Assembly (NCBI GenBank): GCA_021234155.1
Contig: JAJEKV010000048.1
Coordinates: 494,001 to 558,000 of the forward strand
Source of the DNA: Isoetes taiwanensis
Lineage: Eukaryota > Streptophyta > Lycopodiopsida > Isoetales > Isoetaceae
DNA length: 64,000 nt
Direction: 5' to 3'
Part shown: in pieces, positions 1 to 11,010 of the stretch
How positions within the stretch are numbered: position 1 is the first letter of the stretch
Layout of the letters: every line of letters begins with the position of its first letter
The notes under the pieces: generated by a model
Told to the model about the DNA's origin: nothing
The model's database searches: none
What the model saw: the letters and a program-made list of their open reading frames with translations, nothing else
Translations under genes and position numbers: made by a program

Positions 1-1340
1 CAGATGGGAAGCAATGGACAAGGAAAGGCGGAGGGAAGCCACGAGAGGAGAAGAAGAGCCACCGTGAGAAGACGCCCAGAATCTGCCTCAATCACCGAAG
101 TTTGCCCCTTGCCCCTGGTGTTTTCACTATATTGATTCTTTATGGGGCCCGTGATCATGTTGATCGCTTTGCCTCTCCCTTAATCACAAGCTTCCTCGCT
201 TATAATGCGGCTTCCCATATCCGCGATCGTATCCCACCGATGCTTTTACATATGATTGGCGCCTCTTTAATAATTTTGTTTTCCTCCCCCTCTTTAGTTC
301 CTCGCGTTTTACACCATGCAGCCAAGGCGGTCGCTCGTGATCACACCGTGGTTCTTCATTGGCCGTCCGCACTCGGGTGGCCTTTTACCTCGACGGATCG
401 ACATGGGCATCCTTTATTAAAAGAATTTCGTTTTTGATGCATTTTCATTAGCTTTATTGCCCTATCTATCTAAGAACTTTTGCGGATGTCGGCGCCATGT
501 AGCTCTTTATGTTTTTCGATTTGTCAATTTGAATAAAGTTAACGTGTTTTATGTTGTTGTGGCGGTGCCTCTAAACCTCACCCCAGGAGGTTCCCCTTGT
601 TTTTTCGACTTTACCTTTAGTCTTTTCCTCCCTCCCCGTCTACTCTTCGCTTTACTTCCATGATGTTCCGCCGTTTTGTTATTTGGTGCCGTTCCTTCTT
701 CCCTTTCTCCCGGCTTCGCCATAGTGCGGCCTTTTTGCCTCGCTTTATCATCCCTCATATGTCTCCTTCCTCCATTTCTTCTCGGCCGCCATATCCTTTT
801 TCATCAAATCTTCAACCTTCCTCTCCTTTAATTTTTCCTTTACCCTCTTTGGCGCGTCGGTCTACTTTTGGCCGAGCTCGCCCCCTCATTATCTTTCTTT
901 TCCTCTTTTGCCTCAAAGATGTTCGCCGATTATTCTTCACCCGCGACATCCCGCTTCTTTTCCCTCTCGGCTTTCATATTGTCAGTCCTATCCTTTGCCC
1001 GCTTTTGGCGAGATCTCCAGGCCCTTGCTCTCAATTGTAATGATCTTTCTTTTTCCTTATCACATGTTGATGTTCTTATTAAATCACTCAAAGTCAAGAA
1101 CCAACTTGCTCGTGGTCATATCATTTTCTTTAGCTCGCTTGCCTTCGCTTTTTGCCTGCCGGTCGCCTCTATCCTTAGCGCCTCGATTCACGGTTTATCC
1201 TCTCCTCGATCCTCCCGCCCCTTTTCGCTCCTCGCCTTCTCTTTAAGGCCCTTTATCTTATCCGACCGCCGGTGGTGGCGGGAGTGTCTTCGGCTATAGG
1301 TTTAACCATCCGTAATATGGTATCATTCTACTGGCCGAGG
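1..1340. repeat. T/C-rich non-coding repeat arm
   Basis: No gene is recognised. The first about 90 bases carry a motif (GGAGGGAAGCCACGAG, then GAAGAAGAG and CGTGAGAAGA) that recurs on the same strand near 10,835, 17,025 and 17,545, so this edge belongs to the same repeat family as the fold-back element at 9.4-11.0 kb. The stretch 1,103-1,165 (CGTGGTCATA, TTTCTTTAGCT, GCTTGCCTTC) is an inverted, diverged copy of about 11,215-11,275. Several overlapping frames are open only because the strand is T/C-rich; none has a recognisable domain. Confidence 0.6.
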
Positions 1341-1519
1341 AGGAGCTTCGGCAAAGAAATGCTGCCCGTGGAGTTCCACATGACGCTGGCTGCACTACCT
1401 ACCGCTGGCTTCTTCTTTCACTCATATGTGCTTCAGCGATCCGACTCAACACTTGAGTGGTGTCGCACGTACCGCTTTGGCAGTGGAGGAAGTCCTTTGC
1501 ATTCCACGGCCACAACAAG

Positions 1520-1705
1520 AAAATACGAATGACGCTTCTATATGACGTCAACGACGCCTATGCGACGCCCGAATTTTACTGGCCGCGACGTATCGCCTCA
1601 CGACGTCGCCGTTGCGACATCGCCGCGATGCGACGGCGTCGATGCGCGACGCTAAGAAGCGCCGCCGACGCCGCTGGCAGACGGACTCAGACGCGGACTC
1701 GTAAA
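1520..1705. repeat. GCGACG-rich irregular array
   Basis: Dense, irregular repetition of GCGACG/GACGCC/GCGACGT hexamers, much more GC-rich than its surroundings. Similar patches occur at 3,365-3,535 and 9,120-9,390, so the motif marks edges of several repeat blocks. The open frame through it is an arginine/alanine-rich by-product of the hexamer, not a gene. Confidence 0.65.
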
Positions 1706-1715
1706 AAAATTAAAA

Positions 1716-1755
<40 letters not shown>

Positions 1756-1762
1756 AAAAAAG
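1702..1762 (+). repeat. Poly(A)-rich tract, about 60 bp
   Basis: A nearly pure A tract with a few T interruptions directly follows the GCGACG array. It could be the tail of a retroposed sequence ending in that array, or a simple repeat. No target-site duplication could be defined. Confidence 0.6.
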
Positions 1763-2400
1763 GAAAGAATTTTAATAGTTAGTTACAATATCATATACAA
1801 GAGGCGAGTAGTGGCTATCTTTACGTGTTCCCCGTTAGGGGAAAACCCAGATAGCCAATTCTATAACAATACGACCAATATTAGACAATGACATTGAAAG
1901 TTAACGGAACTAAGAGTTTATAGCACTTTACTTAATCTATTTCGCCGCCGTAACCCAAGTGAGACTAATTGCTTGTTTGAAGTTGCCTTGGCAACCGCGG
2001 AGGCGATGTTTTTTCTTGAATCCTTTTTGCACGCTCGAAAGTGATCCGATTGCAAGGAATACAACATGACAAGTTAAATGTCTTATTTCGAATTGAACTA
2101 ATGGCAACAAATAACAAATACCTTGATATCTTCCTTATGGACGATTTATGGTTTAGGACCTTTGACCAATCGCCTCCCAATTTTTGGCATTCGACTTCAA
2201 TTTTGCAATCACTTTGCCTTTTCTATAAATCGATAGATTAACACAAAACAAAAGAATAAAATAAGACTATGACTAGGTCATGTACCTTCTTTTTCGGGCA
2301 GCCCCCCATCATCTAAATGAGCCCCTTCCAAACTGGATTAGTCGGATTAAAAGCTAGAGTTGGCTAACATACGCTTTAGGGTTATAAGCCAGATTTGGCC
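1763..2400. other. Gene-free spacer with nested hairpin
   Basis: No gene is recognised. At 1,812-1,857 the arms TGGCTATCT and AGATAGCCA face each other and enclose a smaller CCCCGTTAGGGG hairpin. Two short open frames on opposite strands around 1,965-2,241 mirror each other and show no domain. Confidence 0.35.
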
Positions 2401-2425
2401 ACCTCTACCTAAGAATTACAAGAAA

Positions 2426-2713
2426 AGTCGACTTGGACTCGAACACTGGTCGCCTCCACTGTAGAGTGGAGCCTACCGCCCTTGAACAAGCCACTACAAT
2501 TTTATTTTAAACCTAAAAATAACAAGTGGTCGTGGACTTGAACCCGCACGCGGGTCTCTCCACTCTAGGTGGAGCCTACCGCGTGCCTTTGAACAAGCCA
2601 CCCCTTAACCTAGGAAAAAATATATGATCGTGAGTGAAGTGGACTTCAACCCGGGTACATGGTCCTCCCCACTCTAGGTGGAGCCAACCTGCGCTCCCTT
2701 GAACAAGCCACTC
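2426..2713 (-). repeat. Three tandem tRNA-like (SINE-head) units
   Basis: Three units of about 70-87 bp start roughly every 101-103 bp (2,426; 2,527; about 2,630). Read on the minus strand each begins with GTGGCTTGTTCAAGG (like a pol III A box), has GGCTCCAC in the middle, and ends with a B-box-like GTTCGAGTCC, GGTTCAAGTCC or GGTTGAAGTCC. That order and spacing fit the head of a tRNA-derived SINE. I see no clean cloverleaf, so functional tRNA genes are unlikely. Confidence 0.55.
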
Positions 2714-2859
2714 CATCAATTTTTTTAACCTGCTTAAAATTATAAAAATAAAATGCAAGCGCGATCAACTTACCAAAAGAAGGACGTGTGTAACAAGATC
2801 CTGAGGGTCCAAATCGAAATAGAAAGCAACAAAGAGTTAGAAGAATAAGAACAACGGAA

Positions 2860-3182
2860 AAAAAAGATCGAAGAAGAAAAAAAAAAAAAAAAGATGAAGA
2901 AATAGTAAAACAAGAAAGAAAAAAAATGAATGAATCAAAGAAGAAGAGAAGGGTGGGAGAAAGAAGAGAAGGGGAAAGAGGAGAAAAAAGAAATTAGGGG
3001 AAGAAAGAGAAGAATGGAAGAAATAAGAGAATGAAATGGAAGAAGATAGAAGAATGGAAGAATGGAAGAATGGAAGAGTGAAATAAGGGAAGAATCAAGA
3101 AAGAAATGAGGAAAGAAGGAAAAAGAAGAAGAATGCGTAAAACAAGAAGAAGAAAAAGAAGGAAAAGAGATAAAAAAAAAAA
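2860..3182 (+). repeat. Purine-rich GAA/AAG low-complexity tract
   Basis: More than 300 bases almost purely A and G, built from GAAGAA, GGAAGAATGGAAG and AAAGAAGAA motifs, with a short GAATGGAA tandem near 3,050-3,080. No coding content. Confidence 0.85.
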
Positions 3183-3364
3183 TTTGAAATCTACACTAAA
3201 TCATTCAATCCAAAACCATTCAATCCAAAAAAGCATGATCTACTAACCTTAAAAAGAGTGCTTGCAAGTCGCTCAAGGTCGAGATACCAAGATCGCCCAA
3301 AATAGTCGATAGAAGGAAGCCTAGGAATGGTCCGGAAAAAAGACTACCACGGATCAGAAAAACA

Positions 3365-3535
3365 CGGCTGGCCGCATGCGACGCAGCGACGTCAAGATGC
3401 GACGACATTTTGCGACGTATATACGATTTTGAAATCAGATATACGATTAAAATCGATATACGATTTCAAAATCGTGATATATGCTTAACGCCAAGATGCG
3501 ACGGTCCGCGACGATTTTGTTATAGCGACGCCTAA
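3365..3535. repeat. GCGACG patch enclosing an AT palindrome
   Basis: GATGCGACG motifs at both ends flank an AT-rich centre. There, ACGATTTTGAAATC (3,423-3,436) and GATTTCAAAATCGT (3,462-3,475) form a perfect 14-bp inverted repeat, and ATACGAT/ATCGATAT forms a second pairing inside. This resembles a small fold-back or MITE-like unit. Confidence 0.5.
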
Positions 3536-3715
3536 CACTTTTTAATTTTTGGTGCCTTTTTTTTTCATCCGATGGTCATGAAAGTTTGTCCTTATGCTAA
3601 TTTGGACATTCCCGAGCCATATATGCAACCAAAATCACATTCGATTTAACCAATCTTCTATTGCTACTACTTACTTAATGTTTGAGCCCGGGTGGCATGT
3701 TTGAGCCTGGGTGGC

Positions 3716-6700
3716 GGTTTGATAAGTTCTCCTGACGGATGTTGGATTTTTTTGGCCCTTATCGAATCCAGGCCCCTTGAACTTAAGGATTCAATCTGGC
3801 CGGATAGGGGAACCGAGATCCCGGAGTGTGGTCTTTAGCGCACGGCCCCCGGGGAGCCGCCGCCAGAAAGGTCGCCGGAAACTTTTTTGGGGCTCGCCTC
3901 CCGGGTCCTGGACTCTCCCTCTAATGAGGTGGCCTTGCAAGGTCCTGGCCTTGTTTGACTTGGGCAAGTGTGCCACCGGCTGCCCAACAACAAGCCGCCC
4001 TGACCGCTCTAATGCAAACACTTTGATCTAAACCTTGTCCGAAATTTTGAAAACTGGCTCAGATGTTGGCGATGACTTAGGAAGCCTCACGACAAAAAAA
4101 TCAGAATTTAATTCCGTACTATGCATTAATTACGAATTTATGAATGTCTTGCTACCGCAAAGTCGCCTTTACTTAACCGCCACAACGGAGGAGTACAGAT
4201 CCAAACTCCATTCCGCCGGGCCTCCCTTGCTTCGCTGCTTCAATCAAGATCTTATCGCCAAGTCCCAAGTGCAAAGGACCAAAACTTCGGCAGACCCAAA
4301 ACGAAAACCCCGCTAGAACCCGCAACTCATAGGGTTTACGCTTTCGAGGCTCTATCCTTGTCGATTCGACTAGGACCTTGCACCGCGGTCTTGACGAGGG
4401 GGGGTGTTGACGCCAGAGCAGCACGGACCCTAAAACCATCCGAAGCAGCTTTGCCCCAAAAGTCCTCTCCCGGCGGCTCGGGCGACGGACGGGCAACTTC
4501 CCCTCTCCGGAATCGCGGATTCGCTCGCCAATGGACTCGGAATATCGACATTGCCCCGGGGACCAAGTTTCATGGCCAAAAGACCACCCTTCTCGAGGTA
4601 GCGCCAAACTATCTCATGTCCAACACACTCATAGTCAATTGGCCTAGGAGGTGGTCATTTAATACCGCAACGTAGGGCTTAGTGTTTCTTTCTTTTGCAA
4701 AACCGACCGTGCAACTTGGTCTCTAGGGTAATTTCGCCTCCTGACGATGTAGCTAAGTCAATCGCCATTCCGAGCCTCCGCAATGTCCGAACGACAAAAC
4801 ACTTTGGTTTCTACACGGCCGACCGCAGACTTCATGGGTTTGATAAGTTCTCACCGGACGGATGTTGGATTTTTTTGACCTTATCGGAGACAGGCCCTTG
4901 AACGTAAGGATTCAACGGCCGGATAGGGGAACCGAGATCCGGAGTGTGGTCTTTAGCGCACGGGCCCCCGGGAGCCGCCAGAAAGGTCGCCTTTGGGAAA
5001 CTTTTTGGGGCTCGGCCCCGGGTCCTGGACTTCCCCTCTAATGAGGTGGCCTTGCAAGGTCCTGGCCTTTATTTGACTTGGGCAAGTGTGCCACCGCCGC
5101 CCAACAACAAAGCTGCCCTGACCGCTCTAATGCAAACACTTTGATCTAAACCTTGTCCGAAATTTTGAAAACCGGCCTCAGATGTTGGCGATGACTTAGG
5201 AAGCCTCATTGACAAAAAATCAGAATTTAATTCGCATACTATGCATTAATTACGAATTTATGAATGTCTTGCTACCGCAAAAGCCGCCCTTTACTTTAAC
5301 GCCACAACGGGAGGAGTACGTGATCCAAACCCATTCCGCCGGGCCCCTTGCTTCTGTTTCAATCAAGATCTTATCGCCAAGTCCCAAGTGCAAAGGACCA
5401 AAACTCAAGACCCAAAACGCAAAACCCCGCTAGAACCCTCGCAACTCATAGGGTTTACGCCGGAGGCTCTATCCTTGTCGATTCGACTAGGACCTTTGCC
5501 GTGTCTTGACGTAGAGGGGGGGTGTTGACGCCGGGAAAGAGCACGGACCCTAAAACCATCCGGAAGCAGCTTTGCCCCAAAAGTCCTCTCCTCCGGCGGC
5601 CCCCGGGCGACGGACGACGCAACTTCCTCTCCCGAATCGTGGATTCGCTCGCCAATGGACTCTAACGCCGACATTGCCCCCGGGACCAAGTTTCATGGCC
5701 AAAAGACCACCCCTTCTCGAGGTAGCCAAACTATCTCATGTCCAACACACCGTAGTCAATTGGCCTAGAGGTGGCCGTCAAACACCGCAACGTAGGGCGA
5801 AGTGTTTCTTTCTTTTGCAAAACCGACCGCAACTTGGTCTCTAGGGTAATTTCGCCTCCCTGACGATGTGGCTAAGTCAATCGCCATTCCTCGAGCCTCC
5901 GCAATGTCCGAACGACAAAACACTTTGGTTTCTACACTGGCCGATCGCAGACGCTTCGCTGGGTTTGATAAGTTCTCACCGACGATGTTGGATTTTTTGA
6001 CCTTATCGGCATGACAGGCCCTTGAACGAAGGATTCAATCTGGCCGGATAGGGGAACCGAGATCCCGGAGTGTGGTCTTTAGCGCACGGCCCCTGGGAGC
6101 GCCGCCAGAAAGGTCGCCTCGGAAACTTTTTTGGGGCTCGCCTCCCGGGTCCGGACTCTCCCCTAATGAGGTGGCCTTGCAAGGTCCTCGCCTTATTTGA
6201 CTTGGGCAAGTGTGCCAGCTGGCTGCCCAACAACAGCTGCCCTGACCGCTCTAATGCAAACACTTTGATCTAAACCTTGTCCAAAAATTTTGAAAACTGG
6301 CTCAGATGTTGGCGATGACTTAGGAAGCCTCACGACAAAAAATCAGAATTTAATTCGCATTTATGCATTAATTACGAATTTATGAATGTCTTGCTACCGC
6401 AAAAGTCGCCCTTTACTTTAACTACCACAACGGGAGGAGTACAGATCCAAACTCCATTCCATCGGGCCTCCTTGCTTCGCTCTCAATCGCATCTTATCAG
6501 CCAAGTCCCAAGTGCAAAGGACCAAAATCTGGGCACCCAAAATAAAACCCCGCTAGAACCCGGCAACTCATGTGGTTTACGCCGGAGGGCTCTATCCTTG
6601 TCGATTCGACTAGGACCTTGCGCCGCTTGTCTTGACGAGAGGGGGGGGTGTTGACGAAAGCAGGGACCCTAAAACCATCCTCGGAAGCAGCCTTGCCCCA

Positions 6701-8620
6701 AAAGTCCTCTCCCCAAGGCCCCCGGGCGACGGACGGCAACTCCCTCTCCCGAATCGTGGATTCGCTCGCCAATGGACTCTGAACGCCGACATTGCCCCGG
6801 GACCAAGTTTCATGGCCAAAAGACCACCCCTTCTCGAGGTAGCCAAACTATCTCATGTCCAACACACGTAGTCAATTGGCCTAGAGGTGGTCATCAATAC
6901 CGCAACGTAGGGCTTAAGTGTTTTTCTTTTGCAAAAATGACCGCGCAACTTGGTCTCTAGGGTAATTTCGCCTCCCCGACGATGTGGCTTAAGTCGAATC
7001 GCCATTCCCGAGCTCCCGCAATGTCCGAACGACAAAACACTTTGGTTTCTACACGGCCGATCGCAGACGCCGCTGGGTTTGATAAGTTCTCACCGGACGG
7101 ATGTTGGATTTTTTGACCTTATCGAGACAGGCCTTTGAACGAAGGATTCAACTGGCCGGATAGGGGAACCGAGATCCCGGAGTGTGGTCTTTAGCGACGC
7201 CCCCGGGAGCGCCGTGAAAGGCGCGCCGGAAACTTTTTGGGGCTCGCCTCCCGGGTCCCGGACTCTCCCCTCTAATGAGGTGGCCTTGCAAGGTCCCGCC
7301 TTGTTTGACTTGGGCAAGTGTGCTGCCGCACGCCCAACAACAGTCGCCTTTGACCGCTCTAATGCAAACACTTTGATCTAAACCTTGTCCGAAAAATTTT
7401 GAAAACCGGCCTCAGATATGTTGGCGATGACTTAGGAAGTCGCCGACAAAAATCAGAATTTAATTCGCACTATGCATTAATTACGAATTTATGAATGTCT
7501 TGCTACCGCGCAAAAGTCAGCCCTTTACTTTAACCGCCACAACGGAGGAGTACAGATCCAAACTCCATTCCATCGGCCTCCCCTTGCTTGCTTCAATCTG
7601 CATCTTATCGCCAAGTCCAAGTGCAAAGGACCAAAATGGTGGCACCCAAAACGCAAACCCCGCTAGAACCCGGCAACTCATGTGGTTTACGCTTGGAGGC
7701 TCTATCCTTGTCGATTCGACTAGGACCTGCGCCGTGTCTTGACGAGAGGGGGGGTGTTGACGCCAGAGCACGGACCCTAAAAACCATCCCGAAGCGCCTT
7801 GCCCCAAAAGTCCTCCTCCGAAGGCCCCGGCAACGGACGCAACTTTCCCTCTCCAAAATCGTGATTCGGGGCCCGCCAATGGACTCTAACGTCGACATTG
7901 CCCCGGGGGACCAAGTTTCATGGCCAAAAAACCACCCCTTCTCGAGGAAGGCCAAACTATCTCATGTCCAACACACTCGTAGTCAATTGGCCTAGGAGGT
8001 GGTCAGCCGAATCATCGCAACGTAGGGCGTAAGTGTTTTTTTTTCTTTTGCAAAACCGACCGCGCAACTTGGTCTCTAGGGTAATTTCGCCTCCGGACGA
8101 TGTGGCTAAGTCGAATCGCCATTCCCGGAGCTCCCATAATGTCCGAACGACAAAACACTTTGGTTTCTACACGGCCGGACGCAGATTCAAGGGTTTGATA
8201 AGTTCTCCCGGACGGATATTGATTTTTTTGGACCTTATCGAGCCAGGGCCCTTGAACGAAGGATTCAACGGCTTCGGATAGGGGAACCGAGATCCTGGAG
8301 TGTGGTCTTTAGCGATGGCCCCTCCCGGGAGCCGCCAGAAAGGTCGCCCGAAACTTTTTTGTGGCTCGCCTTTGGGGTTCGGACTCTCCCCTAATGAGTG
8401 GCCTTGCAAGGTCCTGGCCTTGTTTGACTTGGGCAAGTGTGCCACTCTACGGTTAACAACAGTCGCCCGGACCGCACTTAATGCAAACACTTTGATCTAA
8501 ACCTTGTCCGAAATTTTGAAAAACCGCATGTACGCTATGGCGATGACTTAAGAAGCCTCTGGACAAAAAAATCAGAATTTAATTCCTTACTATGCATTAA
8601 TTACGAATTTATGAATGTCT
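3716..8620. repeat. Tandem array of about 1.12-kb units (4 full, 1 partial)
   Basis: The phrase GGTTTGATAAGTTCTC recurs at 3,716, 4,837, 5,962, 7,076 and 8,192, giving periods of about 1,115-1,125 bp. Each unit repeats the same order of landmarks: GGAACCGAGATCC, GAGGTGGCCTTGCAAGG, GACTTGGGCAAGTGTG, TGCATTAATTACGAATTTATG, CTATCCTTGTCGATTCGAC, GCCAATGGACTC and GGTAATTTCGCCTCC. The fifth unit stops near 8,620. Units differ mostly by small indels that shift every reading frame, so the open frames inside are not conserved and are not annotated as genes. The array looks like satellite-type DNA; I do not recognise its source. Confidence 0.85.
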
Positions 8621-9118
8621 TCTAGCACGCTTCAACAACAGCCGCCAGACCGCTCCAATGCTACCTATTTGATCAGAACTTTATCCGAAATTCTAAAAAT
8701 TTGCCTATATGCTGGGGATGACATAGGAAGCCAACCGACAAAAAATCAGAATTTAATTCCATACCATGCATTAATTACGAATTTATGAAGCATGAATGCA
8801 AAAGAACGCGATAACTAAAAAATTTCAAGATCGAAAAAAAGGTGGAATTTTGACAAGCGGTGCAACGCGCTCGGGTGCGACATGAGAAAAAACATTTCAC
8901 TAGGATATGCAAGTGTTGGTGCACGATGAAATAGCTCCGAAGTCTTCCGTGAGCTCACATGCCGCCACAAAAGTTCTCTTTACGGCGCCCCGGCGATGGA
9001 CGAGCAATTTCTCCAAAACCATGATTTGGCTCTTCCAATGGACTTTAATATCGACATTACCCCCTGGGACCAACTTCGCGGGCTGGAAGACCACCCTTGT
9101 TCTCCAAAAAGAAAGTAC
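8621..9118. repeat. Decayed tail of the 1.12-kb array
   Basis: Two diverged pieces of the same unit follow the array. 8,625-8,790 repeats the CGCTCCAATGC .. CATTAATTACGAATTTATGAA section. 8,930-9,115 matches the section with CAATGGACT, ATCGACATT and CCCTGGGACCAA. Between them lies about 130 bp with nothing recognisable. Confidence 0.65.
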
Positions 9119-9119
9119 A

Positions 9120-9390
9120 CTAGACGCCCAAATACGCCCCCCCGCGCGACGCCACGCCGCCGACGCCGACGCCACGCTGACGCCACGCCGCGACAAAAGT
9201 GACGACGCTGATGCGACGATTGGTGCACTGGGCGACAGATTCGCCATCGCCACTTGTCGCACGTCGCGACTGATATCGCCGTGATAAGCGACGCAGTTCG
9301 GCGACGGACGCCGAGACGGACGCCGCGATGGTTCACGAAGTATTTGGCGACGTCATCACGCCGCACGACGCCTTTAAAGCTCCACGCCGC
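9120..9390. repeat. GACGCC/GCGACG-rich array
   Basis: A highly GC-rich run of GACGCCACGCCGCC, GCGACG and GACGGACGCCG motifs abuts both the tail of the 1.12-kb array and the fold-back element that follows. Open frames on both strands here are repeat artefacts. Confidence 0.65.
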
Positions 9391-10140
9391 TAAATGTCCA
9401 TTTCTTTGTTGTGGGTTTTGTGTTTTTCGGGCGAAGTCCTTTTCCCGGGATCCCATCGATCCGAGCCATCTGACGCTTTAATATTCGAAAGGACGAAGTC
9501 ATGTTAGCCTATTGTCATTTTCCCGCCGGTTATATCTGGGCTTCACGCCAAAGATTCTTCCTTCTCGTAGCTTCCTCCCTTTTCCCCGGCCGTAAGCAAG
9601 TGGGCTGAGCGCCCTTTTCATTTATATATATATTTTATTTGTTCATGCAATTTTGTGCCTTTTCACTTGTCGAGGTGGCTTTTCCATGTCGTTGTTTCGC
9701 TCAAGATTCTACTATGTTATTCTCCACCGCGGGTGATGCCATTTTTTCCACCTTGAGGGTAAGGCATATTTTGATATAGTGATTTCCATCCACTGGTGTC
9801 GCTTTTTTCCAACCTAGGTGATGCTATTTTTCCCCGGTATGTTCTTTTTCTACCTATTTTATTTCTCGCCTCTTGGTCCCTTTGTTGATCCAGTTTTTAT
9901 GAACTCCGGTTTTGTTTTGTGGTTCTAACCGTTACGCAGGTGTTTTGGGAGTTCTCCGTTTTGCGTGTTTATTATATTCCACCCGCCGGGGACCTGTCGG
10001 CTTCTCGTTCGCCCTCCTCTTCGCTACCTTCGGTTTTCACCATTGTCCGGGTCGCTCGATGTTCGCTGCGCTCTTCTTATCCGGGATAAAAAACCGCCCT
10101 TCGGGTTTTCGGAGGAAACCCTAATGAGAAATGGTCGCCA

Positions 10141-10239
10141 ACAACCTTGAATGTGTTGCCCGGAGAACGGAGAGAAACGGTGCCAACAACAACCTTTGAA
10201 TGTGTTGCCTGGAGAACGGAGAGAAACGAGTTGATGGCT
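10141..10239 (+). repeat. Two tandem copies of a 49-bp unit
   Basis: TTGAATGTGTTGCC followed by GGAGAACGGAGAGAAACG occurs twice about 49 bp apart near the centre of the fold-back element. It may form the loop region between the inverted arms. Confidence 0.6.
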
Positions 10240-10499
10240 TAACGCAAAAATAGAGCACGACCCCAAAGAACGGCGAAAAGCCTCCCGATCGTGTCCATGG
10301 AGAACCAAGGAGAGGGGTGATGGCTTAACAGAAACAGAAAGCAGGGACCCAGACGACCTCGAAAATGGTGGAATCCTCGCAAGCAATACAAAAACTCCCA
10401 AAAGAACACCAAAATGGTCGAGAAAACAAACAAAGACAAGCCGCACCAAGAAGATCCAAAATGAAAACAGAGAAAAAAAAGAACATAATGAAAAAGATA

Positions 10500-10790
10500 G
10501 CATCACCCATAGGGTGGAAAAAGCATCACCCCAGTGGAGAACCATTATGTATGCATCACCCTCGAGGTGGAAATAAACAAAGATAAAGCATCACCCAAAT
10601 GGGTGGAGAACCATTATGTGAAAAAAATATGCATCACCCCGAGGTGGAAATAAATAGCATCACCCGGCAGTGGAGAACAACACAACAAGAGAGCAATGGA
10701 ACAAAACATAAGAATAAAGGCATGATGGAACGTAAAACATAAGAATAGCAACACCACACGGTGGAGAACAACAAAGAGGCATGAACAACA
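10500..10790 (+). repeat. Seven GCATCACCC..GGTGGAGAA hairpin modules
   Basis: A module reading GCATCACCC, 3-5 variable bases, then GGGTGGA(G)AA occurs about every 25-45 bp. Copies start near 10,500, 10,523, 10,550, 10,580, 10,631, 10,658 and 10,748 (the last is GCAACACC). Each has a small palindromic core such as CACCCATAGGGTG, CACCCAAATGGGTG or CCTCGAGG. The reverse-complement form occurs near 9,720-9,840 in the other arm. The variable centre changes while the pairing stays, suggesting the hairpin is what is kept. Confidence 0.7.
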
Positions 10791-11010
10791 AAAATACAAA
10801 TGAAAAGACTCATGCGCCAATCGCAAAAGGGCGGGAAGGGAGGGAAGCCACGAGAGGAGAAGAAGAGCTACCGTGAGAAGAAGACGCATAACCGAGCCAA
10901 AATGAAAATGGTTTGATGCCGGCCCCTTCCCAGAATGGCGATCCCGATGGCTCTGGACGATGGGATTCGGGAAGGGACTCATGAGAGACAAAACCCGCCG
11001 ACTACCAAAG

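Larger units (their letters stand above)
9400..11010. mobile_element. Fold-back (long inverted repeat) element
   Basis: The left part of this block is an imperfect reverse complement of the right part. CCCATCGATCCGAGCCAT (9,455-9,475) pairs with the ATGGCTC..GATGGGA stretch near 10,945-10,962. CTTTTCATTT..GTTCATGC (9,615-9,650) pairs with the inverse at 10,785-10,815. An outer part near 9,405-9,450 (GGGTTTTGTG, GAAGTCC) pairs with 10,972-11,010 (GGACT.., ACAAAACCC). No transposase was seen, so this would be a non-autonomous element. The right half recurs at 17.09-17.69 kb. Open frames inside are low-complexity. Confidence 0.6.

Noticed and set aside
2426-2713. Genuine tRNA genes
   Set aside because: A and B boxes are present, but I could not pair an acceptor stem or find a convincing anticodon arm, and three tandem units fit a SINE head better.
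4173-8000. Several 90-140-codon frames on both strands inside the 1.12-kb array
   Set aside because: The frames do not stay open from unit to unit because small indels shift them, and no domain is visible.
10500-10790. Possible CRISPR-like array (GCATCACCC repeats)
   Set aside because: Repeats are short and palindromic with very short variable centres and irregular spacing, and the window is eukaryotic.
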